The notes beneath the pieces are model-generated. The model saw nothing but the letters and a program-made list of their open reading frames with translations, was not told the DNA's origin and ran no database searches. Positions 58,761 through 64,000 of a DNA stretch of 64,000 nucleotides are shown piece after piece. How positions within the stretch are numbered: the stretch's first letter is position 1; each line of letters begins with the position of its first letter. Source of the DNA: Flammeovirgaceae bacterium BBD 1991-12 (GTDB lineage Bacteria; Bacteroidota; Bacteroidia; Cytophagales; Cyclobacteriaceae); NCBI GenBank assembly GCA_001657315.1, contig LYSV01000038.1:1-64000 (forward strand), written 5' to 3'. The translations under genes and the position numbers were made by a program.

Positions 58761-59387
58761 TTGACGGGAGCTTTTGTACACGCTCAGGATGTTTTTCAAA
58801 AACAATTATTTTCAGTAGATCTGATCCTGAAATATGCCGATGATATTGATCTTACCGATCAGCAGGAAGCTTCGGTAAAGAGAATATACAATGATCATAT
58901 CACGGAGTTCAACTCACTGAAATGGGACCTGGATGCCCAGATCGTGAAAATGGAACGGCTTATAGCCGCCAGCCAGATAGATGACGCAGAGGCACTAAAG
59001 AAGATGGATGATGTATTAAGCCTTGAAAACAAGCTTAAAAAGATGCGTTTTGAGATGATGCTTGCATTGAAAAATCAGTTGACGGCGGTACAGCAGGAGA
59101 AGCTTGAAGAGCTCAGATCGGAAGATGATGCGTCGGGCCTTAAACTGATCACCCCCATGAATGAGAATCCACGTGTTATGCTGAAGGTTGACGGGCCTGA
59201 ATCAGCGGGTCAGCCACTTTACATTATTAAAGACAAACAGGGACAGCACCGTGCAAGCTCCCTGGGGGAGTTGAATCCACAGGATATTGAAGCCATTGAA
59301 GTGATCAAGGGTGAGAAGGCGCTTGAGCAGTATGGCGGGGAGGGTAAAAACGGAGTGGTCATTATTACCTTGAAGTCCGGGCTTTGA
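58761..59387 (+). CDS. Secreted helical protein with C-terminal TonB-plug-like motif; probable start ATG 58736 in a different frame (frameshift)
   Basis: DLTDQQEASVKRIYNDHITEFNSLKWDLDAQIVKME (Spy/CpxP-like helices); DIEAIEVIKGEKALEQYGGEGKNGVVIITLK. The track start is TTG inside what looks like a signal peptide. Confidence 0.7.
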   Translation: MTGAFVHAQDVFQKQLFSVDLILKYADDIDLTDQQEASVKRIYNDHITEFNSLKWDLDAQIVKMERLIAASQIDDAEALKKMDDVLSLENKLKKMRFEMMLALKNQLTAVQQEKLEELRSEDDASGLKLITPMNENPRVMLKVDGPESAGQPLYIIKDKQGQHRASSLGELNPQDIEAIEVIKGEKALEQYGGEGKNGVVIITLKSGL

Positions 59388-59400
59388 CCAGGTCAAGGAA

Positions 59401-59429
59401 CCTTACTAAGCTTCAAAAGCTTAGTAAGG
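59401..59429. terminator. Perfect 13-bp hairpin between convergent genes
   Basis: CCTTACTAAGCTT-CAA-AAGCTTAGTAAGG. Confidence 0.6.
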
Positions 59430-59508
59430 TTTAGGAGATCAGATCATTTACAATCGTGCCTTTTGTCTGACTTTTTAAATTTTTTTACCTCACTCTGGTG
59501 TGTGTTTT

Positions 59509-62127
59509 CTATTCATTACGCAGAGAATCTACCGGATTGGCTAAGGCCGCTTTGATCGATTGAGAACTAATGGTAAAGAAAGCGATGACCATGGCCATAA
59601 CGCCTGCGGAAGCGAACATCCACCATTCCAACTCTATACGATAGGCAAAGTCCTGCAGCCATTGGTGCATGACATACCAGGCGATCGGTATGGCAATGAG
59701 GAACCCATAGAGTACCACCTTTAGGAAATCTTTGGCAAGGAGAGTTACAATTCCTTTTACCGTACTTCCCAACACTTTGCGTATACCAATCTCCTTTGTA
59801 CGCTGTCCGGCTGTGAATGCTGCCAGTCCAAAAAGTCCCAGTGAAGCGATGAGGACAGAAAGCACAGTGAAAAAACCTAACAACTCACCTAATCGTAGAT
59901 CTGCCTTGTAGAGTCGGTCGAATTGTTCGTCAAGGAACTGGTATTCAAAAGGATAGGGAGAATATTTTTTGATCGAGTTTTCCAGATAGGTGAGGGTTTC
60001 TGCCATGTTCTGAGAATGAACTTTTACAGAAATGTAATTGAAATAATTCTTCTTCAGTCGAATCATCAATGGTCCGATTTTCGTGTGCATAGAGTGCATG
60101 TGAAAGTCCTCCACAACACCAATAACCGTTTCTGTACCCTCGTGTGTAAACTGCTGGCCTATTGCCTCTGCGGGTGTCCATCCCATTATTGCGGCAGCAG
60201 TCTCATTGAGAATATAACCTTCTTCTATGTCAGTTTTGATCATAGGAGAGAAGTTGCGACCAGCTATTAACTTAATTTCGAATACATCAAGAAAGTCATA
60301 ATCGACACGGACGCGATAAATATTCAAGTCATCTTCTTTGTTATTTCCGTTATCATCATTAATAATCGTACTTGATGTAATGCTTGTGGGTAAATCGCTT
60401 GATGTAGTGGCCAAAACTATGCCTGGATTATTTTTCCATTCATTTTTCAGCACATCTAAATGCTTCTGTAGATGTCTGTCAAAAATTGGAATGGTAATTA
60501 TCTGCTCCTTGTCGTAACCCAGTTCCTTTTCCTGAATAAACTGAAATTGCTGATAGATCACCAGACTGCCAATGATCAAAATAATGGATATGGTATACTG
60601 TCCTACAATCAACAAACGCTGTATTTTTGTACCTGAAAATCGCGCGTTCGTTTTCCCCTTGAGTACCTGAACGGGCCGTTGGGAAGACATGAAAAATGCC
60701 GGATAACTTCCTGAAAGAATCCCTACTATGATGATCAGCAGCAATGATCCTGGCAATAAGAGAACATTTTCTCTCAAATCCAGTTCAAGAGGGCGTTCCA
60801 GCAAACTCCCAAAATAAGGAGATAGGAAATGAGCCAGGCCCAATGCCAATACCATGGCTAAAAATGTAATTAAAATGGATTCTGCAATGAACTGACCCGC
60901 CAACTGTGAACGCAGCGCACCGATTACTTTTCTTACTCCCACTTCACGACCCCTGTTAACTGAACGGGCTATAGCCAGGTTCATATAATTGGCACACGCC
61001 AGCAGCAGGACGAATATGGCAACCAATGAAAACAGAGTCATATAATTGGGGTTTCCTTTCAGTCCTATATCATGTCTGATCCTGGTTTCGAGGTGTATTT
61101 CGGATAAGGGTTGTACAAAGTACGTATCCTGAAATGGATAAGAATCGTCATGCCCCTGATATTTTAGCAAAAAGGCCGGCAATTTCTTTTGAAGTGCCAA
61201 TGGATCCTTCTCTATGGCCAGTGTAAAAAAGGTGTGATATGAGTTATTCGTCCACTTTTCTCCCTTTTTATCACTTATGTATTGGCGGTGGGATTGAATA
61301 CTGGCAACAAATGAAAATTTCAGAGAGCTATTAGCGGGCAGATCTTTTACTATACCCGTAATTTCATACTGAACTCCATTCCGGAAGGTTAAAGTTCGCC
61401 CAATGGGGTTTATGCCACCAAAGATCTTTTGAGCCAATGATTCGGTCAATACAATACTTTCCGCGTTTGCAAGGGCGGCTTTCTGACTGCCCTGAATAAA
61501 AGGACAAGGCAACACATCAAAAAAACTGGCATCTGCCCAAAGGCCTTTCTCCCAATAGTGATCCTCCTCGTAACTCAGTAACACAGTTTGTTCTTTAATT
61601 GAAGTGGCATGGCTTACTTCGGGGAATTCTTCAGTGAGTGCAGCCGCCAGGGGTGCAGGAAGTACGGCAGAATAATCTGTGACTAAAAAGGAAACATTAC
61701 TGACCTGACTTTTGTAAATACGGTAGATCTGGTCTGCATTGTTGTAAAACCGGTCATAGGAAAGCTCGTGCCAGACATAGAGATATACCATGATAGAACA
61801 GGTCAGGCCCACCGAAAGTCCTCCAATGTTGATAGAGGAGTATAGTTTTTGTTTCAAAAGGTTTCTCCATGTGATCTTGAAATAGTTTTTAAACATGCCA
61901 TAATGATTTGTTCGTTGATGTCCTTCTATTGACCGGATGAGCCCCGGTCTGCAGAGCTGTATTACCTCTTTTGTGAATCCCCACCGTGCGGTACGGAGAC
62001 CATATTTCTCAGATCTCCTTTCAAACCTCTCCATCAGATCGCCTTCAATATCCTCCTGATAGTCCGGGTGGCAGTACCAGCGGAAGAAGCGAAGGGCGAG
62101 TTTCGGTGGAGAAGTACTTTTATTCAT
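59509..62127 (-). CDS. FtsX/MacB-type ABC transporter permease with N-terminal permease-prefix region
   Basis: CHPDYQEDIEGDLMERFERR prefix; NYFKITWRNLLKQKLYSSINIGGLSVGL; RGREVGVRKVIGALRSQL; RTKEIGIRKVLGSTVKGIVTLLAKDF. Confidence 0.93.
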   Translation of the reverse strand: MNKSTSPPKLALRFFRWYCHPDYQEDIEGDLMERFERRSEKYGLRTARWGFTKEVIQLCRPGLIRSIEGHQRTNHYGMFKNYFKITWRNLLKQKLYSSINIGGLSVGLTCSIMVYLYVWHELSYDRFYNNADQIYRIYKSQVSNVSFLVTDYSAVLPAPLAAALTEEFPEVSHATSIKEQTVLLSYEEDHYWEKGLWADASFFDVLPCPFIQGSQKAALANAESIVLTESLAQKIFGGINPIGRTLTFRNGVQYEITGIVKDLPANSSLKFSFVASIQSHRQYISDKKGEKWTNNSYHTFFTLAIEKDPLALQKKLPAFLLKYQGHDDSYPFQDTYFVQPLSEIHLETRIRHDIGLKGNPNYMTLFSLVAIFVLLLACANYMNLAIARSVNRGREVGVRKVIGALRSQLAGQFIAESILITFLAMVLALGLAHFLSPYFGSLLERPLELDLRENVLLLPGSLLLIIIVGILSGSYPAFFMSSQRPVQVLKGKTNARFSGTKIQRLLIVGQYTISIILIIGSLVIYQQFQFIQEKELGYDKEQIITIPIFDRHLQKHLDVLKNEWKNNPGIVLATTSSDLPTSITSSTIINDDNGNNKEDDLNIYRVRVDYDFLDVFEIKLIAGRNFSPMIKTDIEEGYILNETAAAIMGWTPAEAIGQQFTHEGTETVIGVVEDFHMHSMHTKIGPLMIRLKKNYFNYISVKVHSQNMAETLTYLENSIKKYSPYPFEYQFLDEQFDRLYKADLRLGELLGFFTVLSVLIASLGLFGLAAFTAGQRTKEIGIRKVLGSTVKGIVTLLAKDFLKVVLYGFLIAIPIAWYVMHQWLQDFAYRIELEWWMFASAGVMAMVIAFFTISSQSIKAALANPVDSLRNE

Positions 62128-64000
62128 CTTTGAGAGAATCTACCGGATTATTTAATGCAACTTTGAGTGATTGCCAGCTTACTGTAAGCCAGGCAATAAG
62201 CAGGGCCCCTATTCCAGCCAGTAAGAACACCCATGGGCTAATATCAGCGCGAAAAGCAAACCCCTGGAGCCATTTCTGTATGATAAAATATGCTACAGGT
62301 ATGGCTAACACGAAAGCAACGATCACCAGCCTCGTAAAGTCTTTGGATAACAAAAGGATTACGTTGGTTGCCGAAGCCCCCATCACTTTGCGGATACCGA
62401 TCTCTTTGGTACGTCGTTCAGCTATAAAAGCAGCTAATCCTAAGAGTCCGAGACAGGCTACCATAATGGCCAGTCCGGTGAAGATGGAAAATACTTTACC
62501 AAGCCGTTGTTCAGCCCGGAACAAAGCATCGTAATTATCGTCCAGAAATGCATATTGAAAAGGTTGATCCGGAGCATATTGATCCCATAGGCTTTCTATC
62601 CGGGCTACGGTAGCCGGTACATCATCAGTGGTAATCCGTACCGAAAGACAAAACCCCTGGGTAGTTAGCGTTAAAGCCAGGGGCTGTATTTCTTTACGCA
62701 AGGTCTCAAAATTAAAATCCTTGAATATCCCAATCACTTTGTAGGATTTGCCCGAACCAGCATGGAATACTTCTTCGTTCAAAAGATTTTCTGCGCCAAA
62801 TGCCCTGGCGGCTGTTTCATTGAGTAGGATAGCCACTGTGTCCATTGGAAAACTGCGTGAGAAATTTCTTCCTTCCAGGAGTTCAATTTGCATGGTAGGC
62901 AGATAATCATGATCAACCTTATACGTATATAGAATGGCATCTTCTTCTGTGGCTGTTTTTCTAAAGATAGTAGTACCGATGGAGCCTGGAGGAATGTTGT
63001 TGGAAATACTGGTATTCACCACTTGCGACTGGTTGAGTAACGATTGTTTGAAGACAGCTTGCTGACCATCGGTCAGGCGCTGGACTCCATACATGACCAT
63101 AATATTCTCCTTCTCAAACCCCATGTTTTTCTTACGGGCGTAGTCCAGTTGCTGATAAACCAGCAGGGTACAAATAATCAGAGTAATGGAAACAAAGAAC
63201 TGGAAAATGACCAGCACATTGCGGATACCGCTACTTTTCGTGCCTGCGTTCAATCTTCCTTTCAGCACTTCTGCCGGGCGGAAAGAAGACAGAAAAAAAG
63301 CCGGGTAACTGCCAGCAAGCACTCCCACGATGAGCATCAATCCCAGTAAGCTTAACAGGAACCAGGCGTTGGTAAATAATTCACCGGAAATCTCTTTGCC
63401 CGCAATGTTACTGAAAGGTGAAAGCAGTAGGCCAACTGCTACCACAGCCAATATAGTGGCGATCAGACTCAGCAATACCGATTCGGTCATGAACTGCCAG
63501 ACCAGACTGGATCGTAATGAACCCAGCGTTTTCCTTACACCTACTTCTTTGGCGCGATTGGCCGAACGCGCGGTAGCCAGGTTCATAAAGTTGATACAAG
63601 CCAGCAAGATGATAAAGAAGGCAATCGCCCCAAAAATATAGATATAGGTAATATCACCATTGGGTTCCAGCTCTTCCTTCAGGTTGGAGTATAAATGAAT
63701 ATCTAATAGTGGTTGCAGAAAGTAGCCGTACTGATTACCCTGTTGGGAAAACGTTTCCAGAGAAATTCCCATGTATTGCTGCACTTCCGGCCCTACATAT
63801 TTTTCTACCAACCCGGGTAACTTAGCTTCCAGCGATGAAGGGGATGTGCCCTCATATAGCAGGAGATAAGTGATAAAGCTATTGCCCATCCACTCATCAT
63901 CCCTGCTTAATTCCAGCGAAGCCATCGACCGCAGCATGTTAAAGCGAAAATGTACGTTGGAAGGAATATTTTCCAAAACCCCCGTTACTTCATGTGGTAT
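62120..64000 (-). CDS. FtsX/MacB-type ABC transporter permease, N-terminus beyond window edge
   Basis: RAKEVGVRKTLGSLRSSLVWQFMTESVLLS; RTKEIGIRKVMGASATNVILLLSKDF. Translation stays open to the edge (IPHEVTGVLENIPSNVHF), so the listed ATG at 63976 is internal. Confidence 0.93.
   Translation of the reverse strand: MPHEVTGVLENIPSNVHFRFNMLRSMASLELSRDDEWMGNSFITYLLLYEGTSPSSLEAKLPGLVEKYVGPEVQQYMGISLETFSQQGNQYGYFLQPLLDIHLYSNLKEELEPNGDITYIYIFGAIAFFIILLACINFMNLATARSANRAKEVGVRKTLGSLRSSLVWQFMTESVLLSLIATILAVVAVGLLLSPFSNIAGKEISGELFTNAWFLLSLLGLMLIVGVLAGSYPAFFLSSFRPAEVLKGRLNAGTKSSGIRNVLVIFQFFVSITLIICTLLVYQQLDYARKKNMGFEKENIMVMYGVQRLTDGQQAVFKQSLLNQSQVVNTSISNNIPPGSIGTTIFRKTATEEDAILYTYKVDHDYLPTMQIELLEGRNFSRSFPMDTVAILLNETAARAFGAENLLNEEVFHAGSGKSYKVIGIFKDFNFETLRKEIQPLALTLTTQGFCLSVRITTDDVPATVARIESLWDQYAPDQPFQYAFLDDNYDALFRAEQRLGKVFSIFTGLAIMVACLGLLGLAAFIAERRTKEIGIRKVMGASATNVILLLSKDFTRLVIVAFVLAIPVAYFIIQKWLQGFAFRADISPWVFLLAGIGALLIAWLTVSWQSLKVALNNPVDSLKDE

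Noticed and set aside
61986-62534. 182-aa plus-strand ORF across the junction of the two permeases
   Set aside because: Antisense to both FtsX-like genes; low-complexity composition.

Overview
The window is chromosomal DNA from a Bacteroidota bacterium, most likely Cytophagales-like (inferred from protein content and from TTG-N20-TAnnTTTG promoter grammar). It is mostly housekeeping. On the left are lptD (truncated by the window edge), an N-acetylmuramoyl-L-alanine amidase, an MlaD-like protein, an acyl-CoA carboxylase beta subunit, folB, recA, a PhoB/PhoR-like pair, an RluA-family synthase, rplM-rpsI, rpsB, tsf, cmk and nqrABCDE. These are followed by glnA/amtB, an LPP20/CsgG-like lipoprotein cluster, an ECF sigma/HEAT anti-sigma/DUF4097 locus, three tandem SPOR-OmpA-like paralogs, several metabolic genes, a second ECF sigma locus and two tandem FtsX/MacB-type permeases (the last truncated). 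I saw no rRNA, tRNA, CRISPR array, transposase or phage. The most interesting signals are: (1) a four-helix-bundle gene enclosed by ~32-bp terminal inverted repeats built from an 8-bp tandem word; (2) a 28-bp perfect palindrome just upstream of a Fic-wHTH gene; (3) a triplicated SPOR-OmpA family with an altered peptidoglycan-contact motif; (4) a ~190-nt intergenic element with several nested hairpins; (5) an nqr operon that ends at a terminator after nqrE, without nqrF; (6) a likely frameshift in the signal peptide of a plug-motif protein. No clearly new defence or mobile system could be demonstrated from sequence alone.
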